Source of the DNA: Salinisphaera sp052044135
GTDB taxonomy: Bacteria > Pseudomonadota > Gammaproteobacteria > Nevskiales > Salinisphaeraceae
Length of the DNA: 64,000 nt
NCBI RefSeq assembly: GCF_052044135.1
Contig: NZ_JBQDYF010000009.1
Coordinates: 97,477-161,476, forward strand
Direction of reading: 5' to 3'
In this document: positions 45,716 through 55,060 of the stretch, in pieces
How positions within the stretch are numbered: the first letter of the stretch is position 1
Layout of the letters: every line of letters begins with the position of its first letter
Made by a program: the position numbers and the translations under genes
The notes under the pieces: model-generated
What the model was told of the DNA's origin: nothing
Database searches by the model: none
What the model saw: the letters and a program-made list of their open reading frames with translations, nothing else

Positions 45716-46522
45716 TCAGGCGCCGAAATGCAGCGTCTTGTAGATCATGCTGACGGCCACGACAATCAATACGACGGCAATGATCGGGCGTAGCGCGCGA
45801 TCGGGCAAACGCCGGCCGAGCCGGGTGCCGACATAGATCCCCGGCAACGAGCCCGCGAGCAGCAGGCCGAGTACGCCCAGATCGGTCGTGCCCAGCGTCA
45901 GGTGGCCGAGGCCGGCGATGAGCGTGAGCGGCACGGCATGGGTGATGTCGGTGCCGACAATGCGCACCGCGCGCGTGTTCGGATACAGAATCAGCAACAT
46001 GGTGGTGCCGAGCACGCCCGCGCCCACCGACGACAGACTCACCAGCACCCCCAGCACCACGCCGCCCAGCACCGTGATCGCCGGGCGCCAGGCGAGCAGC
46101 TCGGCGCGGCTCTTGCCCGAGACGAACAGCATCCGCGCCTGCAGCCAGTGCACCAGCCGGTCGCGGGCGAAGGTCAGCAGCGCGGTCACGATCATGGTCA
46201 CGGCCAGCGTCACCACCATCAGCTCCTGCACCCACGGCCGGAGTCCGACCATATGCAGCCAGGCAATGGTGAGGATGGCCGCCGGTACGCTGCCGGCGGC
46301 CATCAGGCCGACCACCGGCCAGTCGACCGTCTGCTGCCGGCCATGTAACACCGTACCGAACGCCTTGGTACCGGCGGCATACAACAGATCCGTACCCACG
46401 GCGGTCGAAGGCGAGAAACCGAAAAACAGGATCAGGATCGGCGTCATGAGCGAGCCGCCACCCACCCCGGTGAGACCCACGGCGGCCCCGACGAACAGGC
46501 CGGCGACGACAAAAGCGAGCAT
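45716..46522 (-). CDS. TauE/SafE family sulfite/organosulfur transporter
   Basis: This 268-residue membrane protein has about eight helices and the two family repeats: FVGAAVGLTGVGGGSLMTPI at the start and LGVLVSLSSVGAGVLGTTML in the second half, with GTDITHAVPLTLIAGLGHL. The ATG giving MLAFVVAGLFVGA is chosen; the upstream open frame overlaps the promoter of the divergent CysB gene. The family exports sulfite, sulfoacetate or related anions. Between cysG and cysB, a sulfite role is likely but inferred. Confidence 0.9.
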   Translation of the reverse strand: MLAFVVAGLFVGAAVGLTGVGGGSLMTPILILFFGFSPSTAVGTDLLYAAGTKAFGTVLHGRQQTVDWPVVGLMAAGSVPAAILTIAWLHMVGLRPWVQELMVVTLAVTMIVTALLTFARDRLVHWLQARMLFVSGKSRAELLAWRPAITVLGGVVLGVLVSLSSVGAGVLGTTMLLILYPNTRAVRIVGTDITHAVPLTLIAGLGHLTLGTTDLGVLGLLLAGSLPGIYVGTRLGRRLPDRALRPIIAVVLIVVAVSMIYKTLHFGA

Positions 46523-46679
46523 GCAGAGATCCTTGTCCGGCGCCCGGCCGGCGTTGCCTGTGGCCGACGCTGCAAGGCACCCGCCAGCCGATGAAGGGCG
46601 CCAAGCTACCAGCCACCCGACAAACCGAAAAGTAATATATGCTGATGCAGTAATGCCCCAATAGAATAAGCGAGCCGAC

Positions 46680-47660
46680 ATGAAGCTGCGACAGCTGGAG
46701 TACATCCACGAGGTGGCGCGACAGCAACTCAACATCACCGCCGCGGCGCGCAGCCTGCATACCTCCCAGCCCGGTGTCAGCAAGCAGATCCGTTTATTGG
46801 AGGAAGAGCTCGGGGTGCTGATCTTCGAGCGCAACGGCAAGCATCTCGACCGCATCACGCCGGCCGGCGAACGTATCCTGAACACCGCCCGCCGGATTCT
46901 TTCGGAAGTGGCCAACATCAACCGGACCGCCAGCGAATTCGCCGATACCGATCGCGGCTCGCTGCGGGTGGCCACCACGCATACCCAGGCGCGCTACGCC
47001 CTGCCGGCGACGATCGCCGGTTTCCGCCAGGCCTACCCCCGGGTATCGCTGCATATCAATCAGGGCGCCCCGCCCCAGATCGCAGGCTGGGCAGCCGCCG
47101 GCGACGCCGACTTCGCGATTGCCACCGAGGCGCTCGAGCATTTCGACGAACTGATCATGCTGCCCTGCTATCACTGGAACCGCTGCGTGCTGGTCCCCAC
47201 CGGGCATCCGCTGGCCGACGGCAGCCCGCTTACCCTGGAACGCATTGCGGACTATCCGCTGGTGACCTACACCTTCGGCTTCACCGGCCGCTCGCAGCTG
47301 GACACCGCGTTTAACGAACACGGGCTGACCCCGGACGTGGTGCTCACGGCGGTCGATGCCGACGTGATCAAGACCTATGTCCGCCTCGGTCTGGGCGTGG
47401 GCGTGATCGCCAACATGGCGTACGACGCGGCGAGCGACCAGGACCTGGTGAGTCTCGATGCCAGCCATCTGTTCTCATCGAGCACCACCCACATCGGCTT
47501 TCGCCACAACCTGTTCCTGACCGGATTCATGCGTCGCTTCATCCGCATGTTCGCCGAGCATCTCACCGAGGACGTGGTCGATCGCGCGATCGAGGCCTAT
47601 CCGGGCCCGAGCTTCGATACGCTGCTGGAAGAACTCTGGCCGCAGCTGCCAACGCGCTGA
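46680..47660 (+). CDS. cysB: CysB-type LysR regulator of sulfur assimilation
   Basis: This 326-residue LysR-family protein begins MKLRQLEYIHEVARQQLNIT and has helix-turn-helix SLHTSQPGVSKQIRLLEEEL. Its long effector domain (THTQARYALPATIAGFRQAYP, GFTGRSQLDTAFNEHGL) is typical of CysB/Cbl, which sense O- or N-acetylserine or APS and activate cys genes. It diverges from the TauE/SafE gene across a roughly 157-base AT-richer gap that probably holds its operator. CysB and Cbl cannot be separated without alignment; CysB is favoured since it is the only copy seen. Confidence 0.9.
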   Translation: MKLRQLEYIHEVARQQLNITAAARSLHTSQPGVSKQIRLLEEELGVLIFERNGKHLDRITPAGERILNTARRILSEVANINRTASEFADTDRGSLRVATTHTQARYALPATIAGFRQAYPRVSLHINQGAPPQIAGWAAAGDADFAIATEALEHFDELIMLPCYHWNRCVLVPTGHPLADGSPLTLERIADYPLVTYTFGFTGRSQLDTAFNEHGLTPDVVLTAVDADVIKTYVRLGLGVGVIANMAYDAASDQDLVSLDASHLFSSSTTHIGFRHNLFLTGFMRRFIRMFAEHLTEDVVDRAIEAYPGPSFDTLLEELWPQLPTR

Positions 47661-47708
47661 AAGACATGTACGGATTGGTGATCGGCCGCTCGCGAATACA
47701 GGCGGTTT

Positions 47709-47871
47709 ATCCGCAGATTAAGCAGATTGCATAGATTAAAAGCGTCGTGTTTTCCGCTGCTTGCAACGAAAACAACGGAGTAAAGATGCCCCGCTAGATC
47801 GAGCCCGGCTCGACTGTCAGCCGACGATCTATCTTGTTTATCAATCTGCGTCATCTGCGCAATCTGTGGAT
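47709..47871. repeat. Dispersed inverted repeat between cysB and serS
   Basis: ATCCGCAGATTAAGCAGATT (47709-47728) pairs with ATCTGCGCAATCTGTGGAT near 47853-47871 at 16 of 20 positions. The right side contains tandem AATCTGCGTCATCTGCGCAA units. It is the same family as the copies flanking the ankyrin gene and lies in a convergent gap. Confidence 0.7.
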
Positions 47872-47886
47872 GTGCTTGCCAGAACC

Positions 47887-49185
47887 TTACGTTCTCGCGC
47901 GACCAGGCGGCGCCGGCTCGATGACATCAATGCCGCCCATGTACGGCCGTAGCGCGGCGGGAATGCCGACGCTGCCGTCCGCGCGCTGGTGGTTTTCCAG
48001 CACCGCGACCAGCGCACGGCCGGCGGCCACGCCCGAACCGTTGAGGGTATGCAGCAGCCGCGGTTTGCCGGTGTCCGGGTCGCGGTAGCGCGCGCCCATG
48101 CGCCGCGCCTGAAAATCCCGCGTATTACTGATCGACGAGATCTCGCGATAGGTCTGCTGGCTGGGCAGCCAGACTTCCAGATCGAAGGTGCGCGCGGCCG
48201 AGAAGCCGATATCGCCACCGCACAGATCGACCACGCGATAGGCCAGCGCCAGGTCCTGCAGCACGCTCTCGGCGCTGGCGAGCATGGCCTGGTGGCAGGC
48301 ATCCGAATCGTCCGGATGGGCGATATTGATCAGTTCGACCTTCTCGAACTGATGCTGGCGAATCATGCCGCGCACATCGCGCCCGGCCGCGCCGGCCTCG
48401 GCGCGGAAACACGGCGTGTGCGCCACGAAGCGCAGCGGCAGTTGCTCCGGCTCCAGGATTTCGTCCGCCACCATGTTCGACACCGGCACTTCGGCGGTGG
48501 GAATGAGGTAGTAGTCGTCCGGCTCGGCGAGACGGAACAGATCGTCGCCGAACTTGGGCAGCTGACCGGTGCCGTAAAGCGACTTCGAATTCACGATATA
48601 GGGCACGTTGACTTCGGTGTAGCCGGTGCCGATATGCTTGTCGAGCATGAAGGCGATCAACGCCCGGTGCAGCCGTGCAATGCCGCCGCGCAGCACGGTA
48701 AAGCGCGCGCCGGTGATCTTCGCGGCCGTCGCGGCGTCCAGCCCGTCCAGGCCCTCGCCGATCGCCACATGATCGGCCACCGCAAAGGTGAAATCCGGCG
48801 GCTCGCCCCAATGACGGATGACCGCATTGTCGGCTTCATCCGCGCCATCCGGCATGGCGGCATCCGGCAGATTGGGCAGGCCGGCCTGGATATCGGCAAG
48901 CTGCCCGGCCACGGTTTCCAGCTCGGCCTTGGCCCGGTCGAGCTCGGCGCCGAGCCCGGCCACGGCCTCCTTGAGCGGCTCGATGTCCTCGCCTGCAGCC
49001 TTGGCCTTGCCGATCGCCTTGGAACGCTGGTTGCGCTCGGCCTGCAGCGATTCGGCCCGCGTCTGCAGCGCCTTGCGTTTTTCTTCCAGCGCGCCGTAAC
49101 CGGCCGCATCGAATTCGAAGCCGCGGCGGGCGAGCGCCGTGGCCACGCTTTGCGGGTCATTGCGCAGCAGTCGGGGGTCGAGCAT
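47887..49185 (-). CDS. serS: Seryl-tRNA synthetase
   Basis: This 432-residue class II synthetase has an N-terminal long coiled-coil arm (LETVAGQLADIQ region) and class II motifs: the TGYTEVNVPYIVNSKSLYGT region, motif 2 CFRAEAGAAGRDVRGMIRQH and motif 3 near SGVAAGRALVAVLENHQRAD. The ATG giving MLDPRLLRNDPQ is the family N-terminus. In gammaproteobacteria it normally neighbours rarA and lolA, here separated by an inserted signalling pair. Confidence 0.97.
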   Translation of the reverse strand: MLDPRLLRNDPQSVATALARRGFEFDAAGYGALEEKRKALQTRAESLQAERNQRSKAIGKAKAAGEDIEPLKEAVAGLGAELDRAKAELETVAGQLADIQAGLPNLPDAAMPDGADEADNAVIRHWGEPPDFTFAVADHVAIGEGLDGLDAATAAKITGARFTVLRGGIARLHRALIAFMLDKHIGTGYTEVNVPYIVNSKSLYGTGQLPKFGDDLFRLAEPDDYYLIPTAEVPVSNMVADEILEPEQLPLRFVAHTPCFRAEAGAAGRDVRGMIRQHQFEKVELINIAHPDDSDACHQAMLASAESVLQDLALAYRVVDLCGGDIGFSAARTFDLEVWLPSQQTYREISSISNTRDFQARRMGARYRDPDTGKPRLLHTLNGSGVAAGRALVAVLENHQRADGSVGIPAALRPYMGGIDVIEPAPPGRART

Positions 49186-49442
49186 CGCGAGATCAGGGTT
49201 AGAATGGCCGCGCGCATTATAGAGCCTGTTGCGGTTTCGTGCGGCACCGCGCCATCGGCCCGCAACCGCTGCGCGCCGTTGGCAATGCCGTGGCGCCGTG
49301 CTACACCAACGATCGACGCGACGGCCGCCTGCCGCTGCCCGCAGATCACGGCGCACGGCAACAGGCTACAAAACGGCACCGGCGCGGCCGGGCGCCGCGG
49401 GCCCAATCAGACACTGGCAGTGGGACTGCCCGGGAGCGACGC

Positions 49443-52400
49443 ATCATCAGTGCCTGGATACTCATTACAATATCGCTGATCTACATCGGCGTTCTGTTCT
49501 ATATCGCCTATGCCGGCGACCGCCGTGGCCGAATGATGCGCCGGCCCGGGCCGCGCCCGGTGGTTTATGCCCTGTCGCTGGCCGTGTTCTGCACATCGTG
49601 GGCGTTCTACGGCAGCGTCGGCAGCGCGGCGAGCGATGGCTGGAGCTACCTGCCGGTCTATCTCGGCCCGATGATCGCGCTGCTGATCCTGGCGCCGGTG
49701 CTGCGCAAGATGCTGTTGATCGCCAAGCAGCAGAACACAACTTCGATCGCCGACTTCATCGCCGCCCGTTACGGCAAGTCACAGGGGCTGGCCGCGCTGG
49801 TCTCGGGCATCGCGCTGCTGGTCGTGCTGCCGTATATCGCGCTGCAGCTGGATGCGCTGACCACCTCGTTCAACATCATCGTGCACGGTGCCTACAGCCG
49901 CCCGCAAACCGAAGTCACGCTGGCCGGCTGGACCGACACCGGTCTGCTCGTGGCCATCGCCATGGCGGTGTTCTCGATCGCCTTCGGCACCCGCCACGTC
50001 AATCCGCGCGAATCGCACCAGGGCATCATCCGCGCAATCGCGTTCGAGTCGATCGTCAAACTGGGCGCTTTTCTCATCGTCGGCGCGGTCGTCACCTTCG
50101 GCATGTTCGGCGGCGTGCACGACCTGTTCGCCCAGGCGAAAAACGTACCCGCGTTCCGCGACCTGTTCAATCAACCCCTGATCACGCCGCGTTTCATCAC
50201 GGTCTTGATTCTGTCCACGTCGGCCACGCTGTGCCTGCCCCGCCAGTTCCATGTCGGCGTGGTCGAGAACACCGAAACACGGGACCTGAATACCGCGCGC
50301 TGGTTGTTCCCGCTGTATCTGTTCCTCATGTCGCTGTTCGTGTTGCCGCTGGCCGCCGCGGGGCTGACGGTGTTCGGCGCCAATACGGTCGACCCGGACC
50401 GCTTCGTGATCGCCTTGCCAATGCATGCGGACATGCCCTGGCTGACGCTGGTGGCCTACGTCGGCGGCGTGTCGGCGGCGACGAGCATGGTGATCATGGC
50501 CACCGTCACCCTTGCCACCATGATCTGCAACGAGATCGTGGTGCCGATCGCGCTGCGCCTGCCGGGCGCGCAATTCGGACACCGCCAGGATCTGTCGCGC
50601 GCGCTGCTCAACACCCGGCGGATTCTGATCGTCGTCATTCTGATCCTGGCCTGGGCGTTTTACCGCATGTTCGCCACCAGCCAGACGCTGGCCGGGATCG
50701 GACTGCTGTCGCTGTCGGGCGTGGTGATGTTCGTACCGCCCATGATCGGCGGCATATTCATTCGCCGCATCACCCGCCGCGGCGCCATCAGCGGTCTGCT
50801 GGCCGGCCTGCTGATCTGGCTGTACACGCTGGTGGTGCCGATCATGGTCACCCAGGGCTGGCTGCCCGGCGGCTGGATGGCGGCCGGACCGTTCGATATC
50901 GGCTGGCTGGCGCCACAGGCGCTATTCGGCACGCACTTCGGCGACACGCTCACCCACGGCGTGTTCTGGACGCTGGCGGGCGAGATCGCGGTCATGGCGT
51001 CGGTGTCGCTGAACACATCGATCACGCTGATCGAACGCGCCCAGGCCGTGGCCTTCGTGGATCTCGGCATGCGGCGCCAGCCGCGCAGCACCACCGACGT
51101 ACGTCCGCCCGCGATCCGGGTCGGTGAACTGGAAGTCCTGCTGCAGCGCTTTCTCGGCCCGCAGGCCGCGCGCGCCGCCCTCCACGAGTACTCCGGCCAT
51201 CACGATCGCCAGCTGCTGTCCAACCAGATCGTGGACGCATCGCTGCTGCAGTTTGCCGAACAGCGCCTGGCCGGCGTGGTCGGCAGCGCCTCGGCCCGTC
51301 TCATGCTGGCCTCGGGGCTGCGCCAGCGCGATCTGGCCCTGGAAGACATGGTCCGCCTGCTCGATCGCACCGCGGACGCCGTGCAGTTCAATCGCAACGT
51401 GCTCCAGGCCGCACTCGAGAATATCGACCAGGGCATCTCCGTGGTGGACCAGGACCTGCGGCTCATCGCCTGGAACTCGCGCTATCTCGAAGTATTCGAA
51501 TACCCGCCCGGCATGGTCCGTACGGGGCGCCATATCGCCGATCTGATCCGCTTCAACGCCATGCGCGGCGAATGCGGACCGGGCCCGGTCGAGGAACATG
51601 TCCGCAAGCGGCTCGAACACCTGCGCGAAGGCAAGCCGCACCGCTTCGAGCGTCATCGCCGCAACGGCACGGTGCTGCAGATGACGGGCAACCCCATGCC
51701 CGGCGGCGGTTTCGTGACCACGTTCAACGACATCACCGAGTTCAAGCGCAACGAAGCCGCGCTGACGCGCATGAACGAGGAACTCGAGGCGCGCGTGGCC
51801 AAGCGCACCGAGGAACTCTCGCGCGCCAACGAAGGGCTGCGCCGGGAGAACCAGCAGCGCGCCGAGGCCCAGCGCGCCGCACTCGAGGCCCGGCGTGAAG
51901 CCGAACGGGCGAACCTGTCCAAGACCCGCTTCCTGGCCGCAGCCAGCCACGACCTGCTGCAGCCGCTCAACGCCGCGCGGCTGTTCGCCGCCGGCGCCGA
52001 ACAGGGCAGCGCCAGCGCCCAGAGCACCGCGCTGCAGCAGATCCAGATGTCGCTGGAGGCGGCCCAGGCCCTGCTGGAACCCCTGCTGGATATTTCCAAG
52101 ATCGACGCCGGCGCCTGGGACGTCAAATACCAGGCGTTCCCGCTGTCGCGCATCCTCGACCCACTCACTCGCGAGTTCGATGTGCTGGCCCGCAACGCGG
52201 GGCTCGTCCTGCATGCCGTGCCCTCGAACGCCTGGGTCCGGAGCGACCCCAACCTGCTGCGCCGGATTCTGCAGAACTTCCTGTCCAACGCGGTGCGCTA
52301 CACCGAGAGCGGCCGCGTGCTGATCGGCGTGCGGCGCCGGGCCGATCACGTGCGTATCGAAGTCTGGGATACCGGCCCCGGCATTAGCGAGGACCAGCTC

Positions 52401-53009
52401 GAATCCGTTTTCGAGGAATTCCAGCGCGGCACCTCGAGCCACGCCTCCGGCGAGCGCGGCCTCGGCCTCGGTCTGTCCCTGGCCGACCGCATGGCCCGGC
52501 TGCTGGGCCACGAGATCAAGGTCAATTCCAAGCCGGGGCACGGCACCGTGTTTCGCATTCATATCGAACGCGTGGCGCCGGAAACCCCGGCCGCGGATTC
52601 GCCGGCAATCGAACCGGTCGCCGCCCAGCCGATCCACCGCGCATTGTGCGTGGACGACGACAACGCATCGCTGGACGCACTGGTCGGCCTGCTCGAACGC
52701 TGGGACATCGATTGCATGACCGCGCCGCCCGAGGACGCCCACGCCATTCTGGCCGACGAGCCATTCGATATCGCGATCTTCGACTACGACCTCGGCGAAC
52801 ATAACGCCAACGGCCTGGAACTGATCGAATCGCTGGGTCAGCGCTTCGAGGACACGCGCTTCATCCTGGTCACGGCCAATCGCAGCCAGGACATCATCGC
52901 CCGTGCCGAAGCCATGAACATCGGCCTGGTCTACAAACCGATCGGGCCGGAGAAACTCCGCGAAACCGTGCGCCGGCCAGTGCGCGGCGGCGAGATCGAA
53001 GCCGTATGA
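49443..53009 (+). CDS. crbS: CrbS/MxtR-like hybrid kinase with sodium:solute symporter domain
   Basis: About 1,188 residues. Residues 1-560 form a sodium:solute-symporter membrane domain (LITISLIYIGVLFYIAYAGD and a dozen further helices). A PAS-like domain (NIDQGISVVDQDLRLIAWNS), a histidine kinase with FLAAASHDLLQPLNAARLFA, an ATPase domain (DTGPGISEDQLES, ERGLGLGLSLAD) and a C-terminal receiver (AIFDYDLGEHNANGL) follow. Such kinases control acetate use (acs, actP) with a LuxR-type partner. The frame is open from a GTG at 49239, but those 68 residues are Arg-rich and unlike the family. No canonical start lies near the first helix; GGGAG is followed six bases later by an ATC. The start is therefore unresolved. 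Confidence 0.85.
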   Translation: MISAWILITISLIYIGVLFYIAYAGDRRGRMMRRPGPRPVVYALSLAVFCTSWAFYGSVGSAASDGWSYLPVYLGPMIALLILAPVLRKMLLIAKQQNTTSIADFIAARYGKSQGLAALVSGIALLVVLPYIALQLDALTTSFNIIVHGAYSRPQTEVTLAGWTDTGLLVAIAMAVFSIAFGTRHVNPRESHQGIIRAIAFESIVKLGAFLIVGAVVTFGMFGGVHDLFAQAKNVPAFRDLFNQPLITPRFITVLILSTSATLCLPRQFHVGVVENTETRDLNTARWLFPLYLFLMSLFVLPLAAAGLTVFGANTVDPDRFVIALPMHADMPWLTLVAYVGGVSAATSMVIMATVTLATMICNEIVVPIALRLPGAQFGHRQDLSRALLNTRRILIVVILILAWAFYRMFATSQTLAGIGLLSLSGVVMFVPPMIGGIFIRRITRRGAISGLLAGLLIWLYTLVVPIMVTQGWLPGGWMAAGPFDIGWLAPQALFGTHFGDTLTHGVFWTLAGEIAVMASVSLNTSITLIERAQAVAFVDLGMRRQPRSTTDVRPPAIRVGELEVLLQRFLGPQAARAALHEYSGHHDRQLLSNQIVDASLLQFAEQRLAGVVGSASARLMLASGLRQRDLALEDMVRLLDRTADAVQFNRNVLQAALENIDQGISVVDQDLRLIAWNSRYLEVFEYPPGMVRTGRHIADLIRFNAMRGECGPGPVEEHVRKRLEHLREGKPHRFERHRRNGTVLQMTGNPMPGGGFVTTFNDITEFKRNEAALTRMNEELEARVAKRTEELSRANEGLRRENQQRAEAQRAALEARREAERANLSKTRFLAAASHDLLQPLNAARLFAAGAEQGSASAQSTALQQIQMSLEAAQALLEPLLDISKIDAGAWDVKYQAFPLSRILDPLTREFDVLARNAGLVLHAVPSNAWVRSDPNLLRRILQNFLSNAVRYTESGRVLIGVRRRADHVRIEVWDTGPGISEDQLESVFEEFQRGTSSHASGERGLGLGLSLADRMARLLGHEIKVNSKPGHGTVFRIHIERVAPETPAADSPAIEPVAAQPIHRALCVDDDNASLDALVGLLERWDIDCMTAPPEDAHAILADEPFDIAIFDYDLGEHNANGLELIESLGQRFEDTRFILVTANRSQDIIARAEAMNIGLVYKPIGPEKLRETVRRPVRGGEIEAV

Positions 53010-53061
53010 GCCAAGGGACAGGTGACAGCCCGCGGCGCCCTTTGATCGAGCGGTTGCAGGC

Positions 53062-53085
53062 CGGATTAGCCGAAGGCGTAATCCG
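53062..53085. repeat. REP-like hairpin CGGATTA-GCC-GAA-GGC-G-TAATCCG
   Basis: CGGATTAGCC pairs with GGC(G)TAATCCG around a GAA turn. The form resembles repetitive extragenic palindromes common in gammaproteobacteria. It lies after the kinase stop. Confidence 0.6.
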
Positions 53086-53138
53086 ACAAGCGGGCCGCTC
53101 TGGCGGGGAAGATGAGCGCGACCCGCGAGGCATAGCCT

Positions 53139-53172
53139 GTCGGCTTACGGCCTGCGCTGCAGGCCTGCCGAC
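53139..53172. repeat. REP-like hairpin GTCGGC...GCCGAC
   Basis: GTCGGC pairs with GCCGAC, and inside it GGCCTGC with GCAGGCC. It contains GTCGGCTTACGG, shared in part with the copy at 54962. It lies between the convergent crbS and crbR genes and could also act as a transcription stop. Confidence 0.6.
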
Positions 53173-53206
53173 GATGGGCGGGCGGAATGTACGGATTCGC
53201 GCCGGC

Positions 53207-53902
53207 TCAGGGGTTCGAGTCGTTCAACTCGCGGCGGGCGTAATTGCCCCAGTCGATCTCGAGGCTACGCGCGGCAATCACGGCCTGGGTGCGTGTATGC
53301 ACTTCCAGCTTGCGCAGGATTGCCGTGATATGCGCCTTGACCGTGGCCTCGGAAATATCGAGATCGATCGCAATCTGCTTGTTGAGCAAGCCATCGGTGA
53401 GCATCATCAGCACCCGCTGTTGCTGCGGGGTCAGGGTGGCGAGTTTCTCGGTAAAGCTGTCCTTGTCCGGTTCCGCGTTCTCCGCATGCTCGGGAATCCA
53501 GCGCTGGCCCGACAGCACCGCCGAAATCGCCTCGGCCATGGTCTCGGGCGACGACGATTTCGGAATGAAACCGGCCGCGCCATGTTCGAGCGAGGCCTGG
53601 GCAATGCTCGCGCCCTCGTGCGCGGACACCACGATAACCGGCAGTGAAGACGCCACGCTGCGCGCATGCACCAACGCCGAATAACCACGCGCGCCCGGCA
53701 TGTTCAGGTCAAGCAGCAACAGGTCGGCGTCGCCATGACTATCCGCGAGCAACGCGGTCAATTCATCCACGCTGCCCACGGTCAGCAGTTCAGGCTCCCC
53801 CAGCGCCTGGGACACGGCCTGGCTGAGCGCGGTGCGAAACAGCGGATGGTCGTCGGCAATGATGACCCGATGTGCGCTTCCGGCTTTTGAACTTGTATTC
53901 AT
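53207..53902 (-). CDS. crbR: LuxR-family response regulator, CrbR/ErdR-like
   Basis: This 231-residue regulator has a receiver domain (VIIADDHPLFRTAL, phosphoacceptor in LLLLDLNMPGARGY, VVSAHEG, Lys in FIPKSSSP) and a C-terminal LuxR/NarL helix-turn-helix (LTPQQQRVLMMLTDGLLNKQIA, SEATVKAHITAILRKL). It faces the SSS-domain hybrid kinase across 197 bases. The kinase plus LuxR-regulator pairing matches CrbS/CrbR and MxtR/ErdR, which switch on acetyl-CoA synthetase. The name is inferred from architecture and neighbourhood. Confidence 0.85.
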   Translation of the reverse strand: MNTSSKAGSAHRVIIADDHPLFRTALSQAVSQALGEPELLTVGSVDELTALLADSHGDADLLLLDLNMPGARGYSALVHARSVASSLPVIVVSAHEGASIAQASLEHGAAGFIPKSSSPETMAEAISAVLSGQRWIPEHAENAEPDKDSFTEKLATLTPQQQRVLMMLTDGLLNKQIAIDLDISEATVKAHITAILRKLEVHTRTQAVIAARSLEIDWGNYARRELNDSNP

Positions 53903-54280
53903 ATAGTAGACGGCCTCGGCGTTTTTCCCCCACCCATCATATACGACCTAGCGATGATAGACCTATTGCTGATAGTGACAGCCGGCGGGTCGTTGCACGG
54001 TGCAGAGATACCATGAAGATTGTTGCGCGCGACTGCTCGCAAACAGCTTATCTGAATCCCGCCGCTTCGCGAACCGGCGGCGGGGGAAGTCGCGCTGTAT
54101 GTGCGTTCCGCGTCCCGATCACGCATCGACCCATAGTTATTTTCAATCGGTTTCTGCGCTGCATTGCCGCGTTCAATACCCTCCGTCCCGGGTCCTGTTG
54201 TCGATTCCGGCGACGCCGCGTTGCGTCACCAGCCGGATCCCCCTAGCCTTCGATGTATTGCTCATACCCACAAACCCCAT
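53903..54280. other. Divergent intergenic region crbR to haloacid dehalogenase
   Basis: No gene is apparent. A GC hairpin CCCGCCG/CGGCGGG lies at 54058-54084. The AT-richer stretch around 53,930-53,980 (CCTAGCGATGATAGACCTATTGCTGATAG) probably includes the crbR promoter, though no clear -35/-10 pair is assigned. Confidence 0.45.
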
Positions 54281-54961
54281 ATGCCGACGCGCCATTTGGT
54301 ATTCGACGTCAACGAAACATTGCTCGACCTTTCGACCCTGGACCCCGTTTTTGCCGACTTGTTCGGTGACCCGCACAGCCGCAGGGAATGGTTCGCAAGT
54401 CTGCTGCATTGGTCCACCGTCACGACCCTGACCGGATCGTTTGTCGATTTCACGCAGCTTGCCGGTCATTGCCTGGATCAACTGGCCACCCGGCGCGAGA
54501 TCGCACTTGATGCCGGTCAACGCCAACGCGTTTTCGACGCCGTCGCCACGCTGGCGCCGCACGACGATGTACGCCCTGCCCTGGCGCGACTGCGCGCGGC
54601 CGGCTTCACGCTGACCGCGCTGACCAATTCCGCCCAATCGACCGTCGATGCCCAATTCACCAACGCCGGCCTCGATGCGGCATTCGACAACGTGCTTTCG
54701 GTGGCCGGCGCCGGCTGTTACAAGCCGCATCCGGCGGCATATGGCGTCGCTCTGAAGGCCCTGGACGCCACGCCCGAATCCCTGCGCCTGATCGCCTGCC
54801 ACGATTGGGACGTCACCGGCGCATTACGCGCCGGCCTCAAGGCCGCCTTCGTCGCCCGCGGCGACGGCTCGCTCAATGCCGCCGGCGAGCGCCCCGACAT
54901 TGTGGGCCACGGCCTCGCGGACGTCGCCGAGCGCATCATCGCCGCCGACCAACACGCGTAG
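54281..54961 (+). CDS. Haloacid dehalogenase type II (HAD superfamily)
   Basis: This 226-residue HAD hydrolase starts MPTRHLVFDVNETLLDLSTL, with the nucleophile Asp in DVNETLLD, the Ser/Thr motif ALTNSAQSTV, and Lys/Asp motifs YKPHPAAYG and CHDWDVTGALRAGL. These are the L-2-haloacid dehalogenase group signatures. The physiological substrate could be a small haloacid or another 2-substituted acid. It stands alone; a REP-like hairpin follows its stop. Confidence 0.9.
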   Translation: MPTRHLVFDVNETLLDLSTLDPVFADLFGDPHSRREWFASLLHWSTVTTLTGSFVDFTQLAGHCLDQLATRREIALDAGQRQRVFDAVATLAPHDDVRPALARLRAAGFTLTALTNSAQSTVDAQFTNAGLDAAFDNVLSVAGAGCYKPHPAAYGVALKALDATPESLRLIACHDWDVTGALRAGLKAAFVARGDGSLNAAGERPDIVGHGLADVAERIIAADQHA

Positions 54962-54984
54962 GTCGGCTTGGGCCGTAAGCCGAC
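54962..54984. repeat. REP-like hairpin GTCGGCTT...AAGCCGAC
   Basis: A perfect eight-base stem GTCGGCTT/AAGCCGAC with loop GGGCCGT lies immediately after the dehalogenase stop. It shares GTCGGCTT with the copy between crbS and crbR. Confidence 0.6.
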
Positions 54985-55060
54985 AGGCCATGCCCGGTGG
55001 CCCGGCCCATCGCCGGTGCCGGAGCGGCCTGCAGGTCGGTCGACGTGGACGGGTCCGGGC

